Assembly (NCBI GenBank): GCA_937976375.1
Contig: CALJRU010000003.1
Span: 1 to 25,524 of the forward strand
DNA: 25,524 nucleotides
From: an uncultured Peptococcaceae bacterium
GTDB taxonomy: Bacteria > Bacillota > Peptococcia > Peptococcales > Peptococcaceae
Reading direction: 5' to 3'
This document shows, piece by piece, positions 9,095 through 16,702 of the stretch. The translations under genes were made by a program, and so were the position numbers. Numbering within the stretch: the stretch's first letter is position 1; each line of letters opens with the position of its first letter. The notes beneath the pieces were generated by a model. The model ran no database searches, had not been told where the DNA came from, and saw only the letters and a list, made by a program, of their open reading frames with translations.

Positions 9095-9622
9095 TTATAA
9101 TCTACTTAACGTCGTCAGGGCATTTTCACGAATCAACAACTTACCATGTTCATTAAGGAACTCCCTTGTCATTTGAGAGATCTCGCCATATTCGACAAAG
9201 TGTCCCCGCGAACTTTCTTCTATACTATTTACATCCTGAATGTATAACCCGTATCGGTCATCATATTTGAACAGATCACTTTCACACGCTTCTTCAGCGC
9301 TGATCAAATGTGCCAACTCAATGACGTCATCCAGCGATTGAAATTCAAAAACCGCCCAAGGTTCGTCTATAACCTCTTCAGGTGTGATTAGATCAAAGTT
9401 AATGTCTTCGCTGTTAATCTTCGTAATCGTTAAAATCATACTCTCTTCTGATAGAGGATACGCTTCTACCATCAAGCTCGTATTATGAACCACTTCGAAT
9501 CCAAATTGAAGCCGCGCTTGCTCAATAATATCTTTAAATAGCGTCCTCATGTCTCTGCCAAACATGTCCTTCTTTGTAACAATAATTTGCAGCTGATCAT
9601 CATTTATCAGGTTTATTTTCAT
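9095..9622 (-). CDS. mecA: MecA-family adaptor for ClpC-type proteolysis, compact form
   Basis: In Bacillus, MecA binds substrates such as ComK and delivers them to the ClpCP protease. The N-terminal segment MKINLINDDQLQIIVTKKDM and a C-terminal domain ending in EYGEISQMTREFLNEHGKL, then IRENALTTL, match the two-domain MecA pattern. The product has 175 residues, shorter than the usual 200-240, mainly because the acidic linker is short. ATG at 9622 is chosen over an upstream in-frame ATG at 9646 because AAGGAGG lies 7 bases before it. It follows tsaD by 33 bases and ends at a terminator. The family is clear, but the substrate in this organism is unknown. Confidence 0.88.
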   Translation of the reverse strand: MKINLINDDQLQIIVTKKDMFGRDMRTLFKDIIEQARLQFGFEVVHNTSLMVEAYPLSEESMILTITKINSEDINFDLITPEEVIDEPWAVFEFQSLDDVIELAHLISAEEACESDLFKYDDRYGLYIQDVNSIEESSRGHFVEYGEISQMTREFLNEHGKLLIRENALTTLSRL

Positions 9623-9655
9623 ATTGCGGCCTCCTTCCTTAATCAAATGTTCATA

Positions 9656-10696
9656 CTATTTTTTCATACTGATAACATACTCGGAAAACGGTAATTGCGC
9701 AACAGCATTTAAGTCATATTCAGCAAATTCATTTCTATCATACTTATAAGCAGCCGCCGCACCTATCATCGCCGCGTTATCAGTACATAATGAAAGTGGT
9801 GGATAGTACAAAGAATACCTATTTTCTGCACATGATTTTTCGAAGCGGTCTCTAATACGAGAATTGGCCGATACACCACCAGCTAATAGCAGCGTATGAA
9901 TATCCTGTTCTTTCATCGCTTGTAAAGTATGGTCTACAAGTACATCAACCACGGCTTCCTGAAAGCTTGCCGCTACATCACTGCGATTGATCACTTCATG
10001 TTTCATTTCAGCCTGATTCAAATAATTCAAAACCGCTGATTTTAACCCACTAAAACTAAAATTAAGAGGTTCATCTAGTTTGGCGCGCGGAAAGGCAATC
10101 GCTTTGGGATCACCTTGCTTCGCCAAAGCATCAATTTTTGGTCCTCCTGGATAACCCAAACCAATCGCTCTTGCTACTTTGTCAAAAGCTTCTCCTGCCG
10201 CATCATCCACCGTTTGGCCTAAAATTTCGTAGTGACCATGTGATGCAATTTTAACAATGTTCGTATGTCCACCAGACACCACAAGGCAAATACAAGGCAG
10301 CGTAATATCGGGATTGGCCAAAAAATTAGCATAAATATGTCCTTCTATATGATGGACACCAATCAGCGGTTTTCCAAGCGCATAGGCCAAACCTTTGGCC
10401 GTACTGAGCCCCACCAGCAATGCACCAATCAGGCCCGGGCCCATTGTCACTGCAATAGCATCAATATCTTCAAAGGAATAGCCGCTTTCAGCCAAACTTT
10501 CCTCGATCACAATGTCAATGTACTCTAAATGCTTTCGTGAAGCAACTTCAGGAACAACGCCACCAAACTTTTCATGGATCTTAATTTGTGTTGATACAAC
10601 ATTGGAACAAATTTCATGTCCATTTTTTATTACTGCACAAGCTGTTTCATCGCAGCTTGATTCTATCGCCAAAATAAGACTCTTTAATTCACTCAT
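9656..10696 (-). CDS. tsaD: TsaD, catalytic subunit for tRNA t6A37 synthesis
   Basis: TsaD transfers the threonylcarbamoyl group from TC-AMP to A37 of tRNAs that read ANN codons, working with TsaB and TsaE. The 346-residue ASKHA-fold protein has the N-terminal ILAIESSCDETA motif. The metal-site histidines are H116 and H120 in VHHIEGHIYA, and D306 lies in LCTDNAAMIG. The SGGHTNIV and NFSFSGLKS blocks are also present. Its start overlaps rimI by 8 bases. It is part of the tsaE-tsaB-rimI-tsaD-mecA operon. TsaC/Sua5, needed for the first step, is not in this window. Confidence 0.98.
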   Translation of the reverse strand: MSELKSLILAIESSCDETACAVIKNGHEICSNVVSTQIKIHEKFGGVVPEVASRKHLEYIDIVIEESLAESGYSFEDIDAIAVTMGPGLIGALLVGLSTAKGLAYALGKPLIGVHHIEGHIYANFLANPDITLPCICLVVSGGHTNIVKIASHGHYEILGQTVDDAAGEAFDKVARAIGLGYPGGPKIDALAKQGDPKAIAFPRAKLDEPLNFSFSGLKSAVLNYLNQAEMKHEVINRSDVAASFQEAVVDVLVDHTLQAMKEQDIHTLLLAGGVSANSRIRDRFEKSCAENRYSLYYPPLSLCTDNAAMIGAAAAYKYDRNEFAEYDLNAVAQLPFSEYVISMKK

Positions 10697-11141
10697 TTTC
10701 TCTCTTCCATTCCATCATAAGTGCGTCGCTCCCATCATGATAATAGGCCGGACGTTTTCCAAACAAAGAAAATCCACATGATCGATACATTTTTGTCGCA
10801 CTAATATTCTGCGCATTGACTTCCAAAACACAGCGCCGAACATCAAGCATCTTGAACACTTGCTCCAAAAGAATTCTGCCATAATGGCGACCACGACAAG
10901 ACGGAACAATCCCTATACGTTCGATTTCAGCTTCACCTTCAAAGCAAGTCAACAGCACATAGCCTATAAGCTGATCATCGTTTTCGATAACAAAACCATA
11001 CCGAATGGATGCACGCAATAGCGCTTCTATTGTTTGAGAAGACCACGCGTCATCCGGAAAACACGCCTTTTCAAGTTCTTCCAAACCATCATAAGAGATA
11101 TTTCCTTCGACATCGACATTCTTAATCTTCAAGTCGTTCAC
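10689..11141 (-). CDS. rimI: RimI-type GNAT N-acetyltransferase
   Basis: This is a GNAT-fold acetyltransferase of the RimI group, which in E. coli acetylates the N-terminus of ribosomal protein S18. In the 150 residues, the acetyl-CoA loop reads IGIVPSCRGRHYGRILL and the C-terminal block EVNAQNISATKMYRSCGF is followed by GKRPAYY, both typical of RimI. The start is GTG at 11141, with GGGAG about 11 bases upstream, and the gene overlaps tsaB by 20 bases. A TTG four codons later is a possible alternative start. rimI is often lodged between tsaB and tsaD, and that position supports the call more than the substrate does. Confidence 0.9.
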   Translation of the reverse strand: MNDLKIKNVDVEGNISYDGLEELEKACFPDDAWSSQTIEALLRASIRYGFVIENDDQLIGYVLLTCFEGEAEIERIGIVPSCRGRHYGRILLEQVFKMLDVRRCVLEVNAQNISATKMYRSCGFSLFGKRPAYYHDGSDALMMEWKRENE

Positions 11142-11841
11142 CTGGATGCTGCTCCCGCCACTTTATAACGGCTTCTGATTCTCTCAAATATAATGGTTCG
11201 ACACGCATTCCATGCAAATCTGACCATTCATCATAACATTCCTGCGCAAGCTGTGCCACCGCATCCGCACATACGAACTTTCTGCATCCTGTTGCTAAAA
11301 TTGCACGCGCCCCTAAAACTGCCAGAATGGTTTCTTCAAAAACATCCACGCCATCACCGGTAAAGTAAACCATCGGCTCTCTAGAAACCGTTTGTATTTC
11401 CTGCAACAAATCCATAATGCCAATCGCCTGATAATCACTTTGTCGCAAGATGCTATGTCCATCAGAACGATAAACTGCCGTATAAACTTGTTGTCTACGC
11501 GCATTCATTATAGGAACAACCAGGCCATTTATTCCCGCACCATTTTGAGCAAGAACATCTAATGTAGGAATAGGAATCAACGGCTTCTTTAATCCCAATG
11601 CCATACCCTTCGCGGTTGAAAATCCAATGCGCAAACCAGTAAAAGATCCAGGACCTGATGTGATTGCGATCGCATCAAACGCATCCATGGTCATCGTCAT
11701 TAAACAGTCGATGGTTGGAAGCAATTGCTCAGAATGAGTAAGCCCAATATTCAACTGGGTATGAGCAATGATCTCTCCATCTTTCATAATTGCTGCAGCT
11801 CCTGATGAGCTTGCTGTATCAAAGGCTAAAATATTCATCAT
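11122..11841 (-). CDS. tsaB: TsaB, TsaD partner in t6A synthesis
   Basis: This is an inactive ASKHA-fold paralogue that dimerises with TsaD in the threonylcarbamoyl-transfer complex. The 239-residue protein begins with ILAFDTASSSGAAAIMKDG and carries the TsaB signature SGPGSFTGLRIGFSTAKG. It lacks the metal-binding H-x-x-x-H of TsaD, as expected. There are two adjacent ATG codons (11841 and 11838) behind AAAGGAAG. Its start overlaps the tsaE end by 23 bases, and its end overlaps rimI by 20. Confidence 0.96.
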   Translation of the reverse strand: MMNILAFDTASSSGAAAIMKDGEIIAHTQLNIGLTHSEQLLPTIDCLMTMTMDAFDAIAITSGPGSFTGLRIGFSTAKGMALGLKKPLIPIPTLDVLAQNGAGINGLVVPIMNARRQQVYTAVYRSDGHSILRQSDYQAIGIMDLLQEIQTVSREPMVYFTGDGVDVFEETILAVLGARAILATGCRKFVCADAVAQLAQECYDEWSDLHGMRVEPLYLRESEAVIKWREQHPGERLED

Positions 11842-12277
11842 ACGCTTCCTTTATATGTTCACAGTCTCCCTGTATTGTTAATGTCACCATTCTCCCATTT
11901 TCTGAACGTGACAACTGAAGCCTTGCATAAGAATCCGGCAAAAAGGACTCTGCAATTTCCGGCCATTCCACAACACAAACGCCGCGACCAAAAAAGTATT
12001 CTTCAACGCCTAAGTCATATAACTGCGTTTCATCTTCAACACGATATAAGTCCATATGATACAACGGAAGGTTTCCAGAAAGATACTCGCTGATGATCAC
12101 AAAAGTTGGGCTGTTGACCGTTTCTTTTACATTAAGCCCCACGGCCAATCCTTGCGTAAAAGTCGTTTTTCCGGCTCCCAAATCGCCTTCTAACAGCAAT
12201 ACATCACCGGCACGCAGTTTTTTACCAATATGTTTTCCTAATGCGATAGTGTCCTCAAAAGACTGCAATGATTCCAT
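11819..12277 (-). CDS. tsaE: TsaE, P-loop ATPase of the t6A complex
   Basis: TsaE is a small ATPase that binds TsaBD and drives its cycle. The 152-residue product has Walker A GDLGAGKT (31-38), the switch-like NSPTFVIISEY and the VCVVEWPE motif. The reading frame continues upstream through a tRNA gene, so those codons cannot be protein. ATG at 12277 has AAAGGA 6 bases before it and gives the normal family length. Only about 22 bases separate it from the tRNA terminator, so transcription probably arrives by read-through. Confidence 0.96.
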   Translation of the reverse strand: MESLQSFEDTIALGKHIGKKLRAGDVLLLEGDLGAGKTTFTQGLAVGLNVKETVNSPTFVIISEYLSGNLPLYHMDLYRVEDETQLYDLGVEEYFFGRGVCVVEWPEIAESFLPDSYARLQLSRSENGRMVTLTIQGDCEHIKEAYDEYFSL

Positions 12278-12299
12278 GTTTTTCCTTTCTCCAAGAAAC

Positions 12300-12333
12300 G
12301 AAAAAGGGTGTTTCAGACAAGCTGAAACACCCT
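12300..12333 (-). terminator. Terminator behind the CAT tRNA
   Basis: Perfect 11-base arms (12306-12316 with 12322-12332, minus-strand arm GGGTGTTTCAG) and a 5-base loop are followed by five T. The hairpin begins 4 bases after the tRNA 3' end. It should also stop transcripts running out of rpoD. Confidence 0.88.
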
Positions 12334-12336
12334 TCG

Positions 12337-12408
12337 TGGGCCCACTTGGCATCGAACCAAGGACCGTCCGGTTATGAGCCGGATGCTCTGCCGCTGAGCT
12401 ATAGGCCC
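12337..12408 (-). tRNA. tRNA with anticodon CAT (elongator Met or lysidine-type Ile2)
   Basis: The 72-base cloverleaf closes fully. The acceptor is GGGCCTA with TGGGCCC, including one G-U pair. The D stem is GCTC/GAGC, the anticodon stem TCCGG/CCGGA with loop CTCATAA, and the T stem CTTGG/CCAAG with loop TTCGATG. The discriminator base is A, and no CCA is encoded. It is not the initiator type, because the first acceptor pair is a proper G-C. The C4-G69 and C5-G68 pairs and the GGCTCATAACC arm remind me of isoleucine tRNAs modified to lysidine by TilS, but I cannot exclude elongator methionine. U36-A37 makes it a t6A37 substrate. Confidence 0.95.
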
Positions 12409-12429
12409 ATGACGCCATGCATCCCACAT

Positions 12430-12458
12430 ATTATAGCTCAAAACACTAGACTAGTCAA
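12430..12458 (-). promoter_or_regulatory. Consensus-like promoter of the tRNA gene
   Basis: The minus strand shows TTGACT (12453-12458), a 17-base spacer, and TATAAT (12430-12435). The -10 is perfect and the -35 matches five of six bases. Transcription should begin about 15 bases before the tRNA. The -35 box contains the last aspartate codon of rpoD and part of its TAG stop. Confidence 0.88.
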
Positions 12459-13584
12459 GGTAATCTTTCAGCTTGCGACTTCTACTTGGATGTCTCAGTT
12501 TTCGCAAAGCCTTCGCTTCAATTTGACGGATACGTTCACGTGTTACACCAAATTCTTGTCCAACCTCTTCCAAGGTTCTGGAACGGCCGTCATCCAAGCC
12601 AAAACGCAACCGCAACACCTTTGCTTCTCTTGGTGTCAATGTTTCCAATACTTCTTCCAGCTGTTCCTTCAATAAAATATAGCTGGCTGCTTCATCTGGT
12701 GCCGGTGCATCCTCGTCTTCAATGAAGTCGCCCAAATGACTGTCTTCTTCTTCACCAATTGGTGTTTCAAGAGAAACAGGCTCTTGTGCAACCTTTTGAA
12801 TTTCTCGCACACGTTCCGGCGCCAAATCCATCACAGCGCCAATCTGTTCTGGTGTTGGATCGGTTCCCAATTCTTGCAGCAATTGGCGAGACACGCGAAC
12901 GAGCTTATTGATGGTCTCAACCATATGAACTGGGATACGAATGGTGCGTGCCTGGTCGGCAATCGCACGCGTGATTGCCTGGCGAATCCACCAAGTTGCA
13001 TAGGTACTAAATTTGAAGCCTTTTTTATAGTCGAACTTTTCAACAGCCTTCAACAGCCCCAAATTACCTTCCTGGATCAAGTCCAAGAAAAGCATACCAC
13101 GCCCAACATAACGTTTAGCAATGCTTACAACCAAACGCAAGTTGGCCTCAGCCAATTGGTTTTTGGCCTCTTCATCGCCTTCCTGCATACGCTTTGCCAA
13201 TTCAACTTCTTCATCGGCTTTCAATAATGGAACACGGCCGATTTCTTTTAAATACATACGTACAGGATCATCGATACCTACATCATCAGGAATAGAGAGG
13301 TCCAGTTCAATCTCTTCTTCCTCTTCGGCATTTTTAAAATCATCTTCAGTTGGTTCGATGTCTTCATCGTCAGCATCATCAGAATCATCTTTTAACGTCA
13401 AGCCTAATTGATTGAGCTGTTCAAACAGAATCTCCATTTCATCTGGCGACAAATCCATTTTTCCTAAAGCGTCGCCAATCTCTTCATAAGTAAGCTCGCC
13501 CTTTTTCCGACCAAGAGCCAATAATTGCACAATGGCTTGCTTCGCGTTCTCTCTTCTTGATCCATTTTTCGCTTGTTCTGCCAT
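12451..13584 (-). CDS. rpoD: Primary sigma factor SigA/RpoD
   Basis: This is the housekeeping sigma-70 factor of RNA polymerase. The 377-residue length is typical of Bacillota and lacks the large insert of proteobacterial RpoD. Region 1.2 (DPVRMYLKEIGRVPLL, about 106-121) follows an acidic linker (66-98). Region 2.1-2.4 contains LIQEGNLGLLKAVEKFDY and FSTYATWWIRQAITRAI (192-208). Region 4.2 VTRERIRQIEAKALRKLRHP ends just before the C-terminus. ATG at 13584 overlaps the dnaG stop by one base (TAATG), with GAGGAG about 10 bases upstream inside dnaG. It is transcribed with dnaG, as in many Gram-positive bacteria. Confidence 0.99.
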   Translation of the reverse strand: MAEQAKNGSRRENAKQAIVQLLALGRKKGELTYEEIGDALGKMDLSPDEMEILFEQLNQLGLTLKDDSDDADDEDIEPTEDDFKNAEEEEEIELDLSIPDDVGIDDPVRMYLKEIGRVPLLKADEEVELAKRMQEGDEEAKNQLAEANLRLVVSIAKRYVGRGMLFLDLIQEGNLGLLKAVEKFDYKKGFKFSTYATWWIRQAITRAIADQARTIRIPVHMVETINKLVRVSRQLLQELGTDPTPEQIGAVMDLAPERVREIQKVAQEPVSLETPIGEEEDSHLGDFIEDEDAPAPDEAASYILLKEQLEEVLETLTPREAKVLRLRFGLDDGRSRTLEEVGQEFGVTRERIRQIEAKALRKLRHPSRSRKLKDYLD

Positions 13585-15428
13585 TATTGCTTTTCTCCTC
13601 TCATTCTGTCTTCAAATTGCGTCTTTTTCTGGCGTATCTTTTCCAATTCTATCAAAGCTTGCTCCATATCGTCGGATTGTCCACCCTTCTCTAAAGATCC
13701 AATTTTATTTAGCAGTGTCCTATATTTTCTATTCAATAATTTATACTGTTGTTCAGTAATGATTTTAGATAAATACGCATCCAAATGCTCTCCAGACAAC
13801 GCTTCAGGTATTGCATCTGGATGCTGCATAACGGCCGTCGCAAAAATGCTGCTCGCCTCCACTTCAAGTCGCGAAGCATCGACTTGACCATTATTTTTAA
13901 ATTGCGAAATAAAGTCCTCATAAACCACTGACAATTCAGAGAAGAACAATTGCCTTCCACCTGATTGTTCCAGCTGCGAGCAAAATTCTGACGCCATCAT
14001 CATTCCACTTAACAATGCAACTTCATTTTCCGGATAATCGACTTTGCGCGGCGTTTGATTTATTTCAACATTTTGCTGTTCGTCATGGTTTCTTGACAAC
14101 CTTCGTCCACCAGAACGCCTGTAAGCGTTGATCTCATTTTTAATGGCCTGCTCACTTAAAAACAAGCGATCAGCAGTGTGGCGAACAACCATATCCAACT
14201 CTGCCGGCTGCCTAATTTGCGTCAAGACAGGCAGCATGTCATTCAAAATGCTGAGTTTCTGCTCCATGCCCTCGCCGGGGTATTTTTTTATTGACTGGTC
14301 CAATCGAAAAGCATATCCGTTCATAGCATGCTGCAGCAAATCTTGAAAGGCTTCCGAACCATAGGCTTTAATGTATTCATCTGGGTCCTTGCGCTCAGGA
14401 ATCGCCAATACGCGCGCCTTTCCACCTGCGCGTTCAATCAGCCCTATGCTCTTTAACGTTGCCCGCACACCAGCATTGTCACCATCAAAGGATGTAATAA
14501 AATGATACGTGTAGCGCATCAGGAGCTTCACTTGATCTTCCGTTAAAGCGGTGCCAAGTGGCGCCACAACATTTTCTATGCCCGCTTGATGACAGGCAAT
14601 AACATCCATATACCCTTCCACAATAATAACCTGATCCGCGGCACGAATAGCTGATTTCGCAAGATCAAGACCATACACCATTTTTCCTTTATGAAAAATA
14701 GCACTGTCAGCAGAATTGATATATTTTTGCGGCGCTTTTTCTGCATCAATGATGCGGCCGCCAAACGCCACCACATGACCGTTGGCGTCTTTAATAGGAA
14801 ACATCAATCGATCTCTGAATCGATCATAACATCCACGTCCATTATTTCTAGGACTGACCAGCCCAATTTCAATCAGCTCTTCATCAGAAGCGCCCTTTTT
14901 CTTCAGATAACGGTAAAGACCATCCCAGCCCTCTAAACATCCACCAAGCTGGAACTTTTCTCTGGTTTCCATCGAAATTTGGCGCTGATCTAAATAATTA
15001 TTATAAACCCGACCTTGGGCTGCATGCAACACGGCTTGGTAGTAAAATGTGGCAAACTCATTCCACTTTAACAAACGCCTTCTTTTTTCCAGCGCTCGCC
15101 GATCGCTTTCACTCTGTTCTCGCTCAGGAATTTTCACGCCAACTTCACCGGCAAGTTTCCGCGCTGCTTCAGGAAACGATAAATGTTCAATTTCCATGAG
15201 GAACTTGAACACATTGCCGCCAACGCCACAGCCGAAACAATGATAAATTTGTTTGTTCTGTGACACTGAAAATGACGGCGTTTTTTCATGATGAAAAGGG
15301 CACAAACCAATAAAGTTTTGCCCTTGCTTTTTTAACGGAACATATCGTCCAACAACATCCACGATATCTGTGCGTGCAATGATCTCATCCAGAATGTCCT
15401 GGGGAATGCGTCCCTTTGATCCACTCAT
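13584..15428 (-). CDS. dnaG: DNA primase
   Basis: DnaG makes RNA primers for replication together with the DnaB-type helicase. The 614-residue protein starts with a zinc ribbon (C43, H46, C64, C67 in CPFHHEKTPSF and CFGCGVGGN). The Toprim core carries VEGYMDVIA (Glu271) and FDGDNAG (Asp315, Asp317). The weakly conserved C-terminal region (about 450-614) is the helicase-interaction part. ATG at 15428 is preferred over the open frame upstream because AAAGGAGG lies 7 bases before it and MSGSKGRIPQDILDEI is the usual beginning. It overlaps rpoD by one base. Confidence 0.98.
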   Translation of the reverse strand: MSGSKGRIPQDILDEIIARTDIVDVVGRYVPLKKQGQNFIGLCPFHHEKTPSFSVSQNKQIYHCFGCGVGGNVFKFLMEIEHLSFPEAARKLAGEVGVKIPEREQSESDRRALEKRRRLLKWNEFATFYYQAVLHAAQGRVYNNYLDQRQISMETREKFQLGGCLEGWDGLYRYLKKKGASDEELIEIGLVSPRNNGRGCYDRFRDRLMFPIKDANGHVVAFGGRIIDAEKAPQKYINSADSAIFHKGKMVYGLDLAKSAIRAADQVIIVEGYMDVIACHQAGIENVVAPLGTALTEDQVKLLMRYTYHFITSFDGDNAGVRATLKSIGLIERAGGKARVLAIPERKDPDEYIKAYGSEAFQDLLQHAMNGYAFRLDQSIKKYPGEGMEQKLSILNDMLPVLTQIRQPAELDMVVRHTADRLFLSEQAIKNEINAYRRSGGRRLSRNHDEQQNVEINQTPRKVDYPENEVALLSGMMMASEFCSQLEQSGGRQLFFSELSVVYEDFISQFKNNGQVDASRLEVEASSIFATAVMQHPDAIPEALSGEHLDAYLSKIITEQQYKLLNRKYRTLLNKIGSLEKGGQSDDMEQALIELEKIRQKKTQFEDRMRGEKQ

Positions 15429-15484
15429 TGGGCGGCCTCCTTTCAATGCGCACAGCAAAAAATGTCGGTATCGACAGTCGTTTT

Positions 15485-15513
15485 ATTATATCACTTCTTC
15501 ATTTCAAAGTACA
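15485..15513 (-). promoter_or_regulatory. Extended -10 promoter for dnaG-rpoD
   Basis: TGATATAAT on the minus strand (15485-15493) is a perfect -10 with the extended TG. A weak -35 TGTACT (15508-15513) is 17 bases upstream and lies in the last codons of dgt. The distance to the dnaG start is about 50 bases. Confidence 0.65.
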
Positions 15514-16559
15514 GGTTTTTCATGAATAAAAGATCTAGGAATGGTTAAATCTTTAAACAACTCCACGCAGTAGTTGTCCGTCATCCCAGAAATATAATCT
15601 GCTACCGCGCGTTCTTTCCCTTCATCATTTGCAATCTGCACATAAAACGCCGGCAAGGCTTCAATATGATGCAAAAAATACTCAAACAGAAATTGCACAA
15701 TGAAACTTGCGCGCTCTCGCTCTTGCGAACAAATCGGCCCTTGATAGACTTCATCAAACATAAAGGAGCGCAAACCGCGAAGCGCTTTGTCAATCTCGGA
15801 ACTGAAAGTTAAAATACGTTCATCCTGCCAATCCGCAGAGGTTACGCGCTGGCCTTGCGCGATCAAATCATTGACAAGCACGGTAATTCTTTCACTGAGG
15901 TTGTGACCTAAAACATCGGTAAATGCTTCTGGCAAATCTTCTTCCTTAAAAATATTTGCACGAATGGTATCATCAATATCATGCTGAACATAAGCTATTT
16001 TATCGCTATACCGAATGATCTGCCCTTCCAATGTTGCTGCATGGGTTTCATTTTGGCTGAATCCGCTGTGATGCAAGACACCATCCAAAACTTCCCACGA
16101 AAGATTTAGACCGCGCTTTTCACCATGCTGCTCAATTTTTGACAATACGCGAACACTATTGATGTTGTGCCGAAACCCATTTTTCATACACTCATTCAAA
16201 ACCGTTTCCCCGCAATGAGCAAATGGTGTGTGGCCAACATCATGGGCCAAGGCAATCGCTTCTATTAAATCACAATTTAAATTCAATGCGCGTCCAATCG
16301 TTTTGGCAATCTGATTCACTTCCAACGTATGCGTCAAACGCGTACGATAATGATCATTGCCCGGCGAAATAAAAACCTGCGTCTTGTGCTTGAGGCGCCG
16401 AAAAGCTTTCGAGTGAATCACGCGGTCGCGGTCTCGCATATAACATGTCCTTACAGGATCTGGCACTTCTGACCGTTGACGTCCACGGCTTTCAGATGAA
16501 AAGCTTGCGCATTCTGCAAAGGTCAATCGTTCCTGTTGCTCTATCATTTCTCTTATCAC
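15504..16559 (-). CDS. dgt: HD-domain deoxyguanosinetriphosphate triphosphohydrolase-like protein
   Basis: This family hydrolyses dNTPs to deoxynucleosides and triphosphate. The 351-residue product has the metal-binding HD set: H77 in RTRLTHTLEV, H106-D107 in ALAHDVGHTPFAH, and D186 in SDKIAYVQHDIDD. It begins with the usual YMRDRDRVIHSKAFRRLKHK block at about 40-59. The start is GTG at 16559, with AAGGAGG 9 bases before it; an ATG four codons later has worse spacing. It is the gene directly before dnaG, a position common in Bacillota. Substrate preference cannot be read from the sequence. Confidence 0.93.
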   Translation of the reverse strand: MIREMIEQQERLTFAECASFSSESRGRQRSEVPDPVRTCYMRDRDRVIHSKAFRRLKHKTQVFISPGNDHYRTRLTHTLEVNQIAKTIGRALNLNCDLIEAIALAHDVGHTPFAHCGETVLNECMKNGFRHNINSVRVLSKIEQHGEKRGLNLSWEVLDGVLHHSGFSQNETHAATLEGQIIRYSDKIAYVQHDIDDTIRANIFKEEDLPEAFTDVLGHNLSERITVLVNDLIAQGQRVTSADWQDERILTFSSEIDKALRGLRSFMFDEVYQGPICSQERERASFIVQFLFEYFLHHIEALPAFYVQIANDEGKERAVADYISGMTDNYCVELFKDLTIPRSFIHEKPVL

Positions 16560-16620
16560 GATTAGCGGCCTCCTTACATAATCATTTCCCTACGCTAATC
16601 TTAACGCAAGGCGCGCGACG

Positions 16621-16662
16621 AAAAAAGGACTTTTTATCACTTTAATGATAAAAAGTCCCTTT
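16621..16662 (-). terminator. Terminator after ppdK
   Basis: Perfect 13-base arms (16627-16639 with 16646-16658) and a 6-base loop are followed by six T on the minus strand. This closes the ccpN-ppsR-ppdK unit. About 60 bases remain before dgt, in which I see no clear promoter. Confidence 0.88.
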
Positions 16663-16702
16663 CTAGACAATCAACAATCGCGTCGATCAAAGTTTATTCA
16701 TA

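Noticed and set aside
12278..12427. Open frame extending tsaE upstream by 50 codons
   Set aside because: It runs through the terminator and the complete tRNA gene; the ribosome site and family length support the ATG at 12277.
12736..13227. Plus-strand frame of 163 codons inside rpoD
   Set aside because: Antisense shadow of the sigma factor with no family features.
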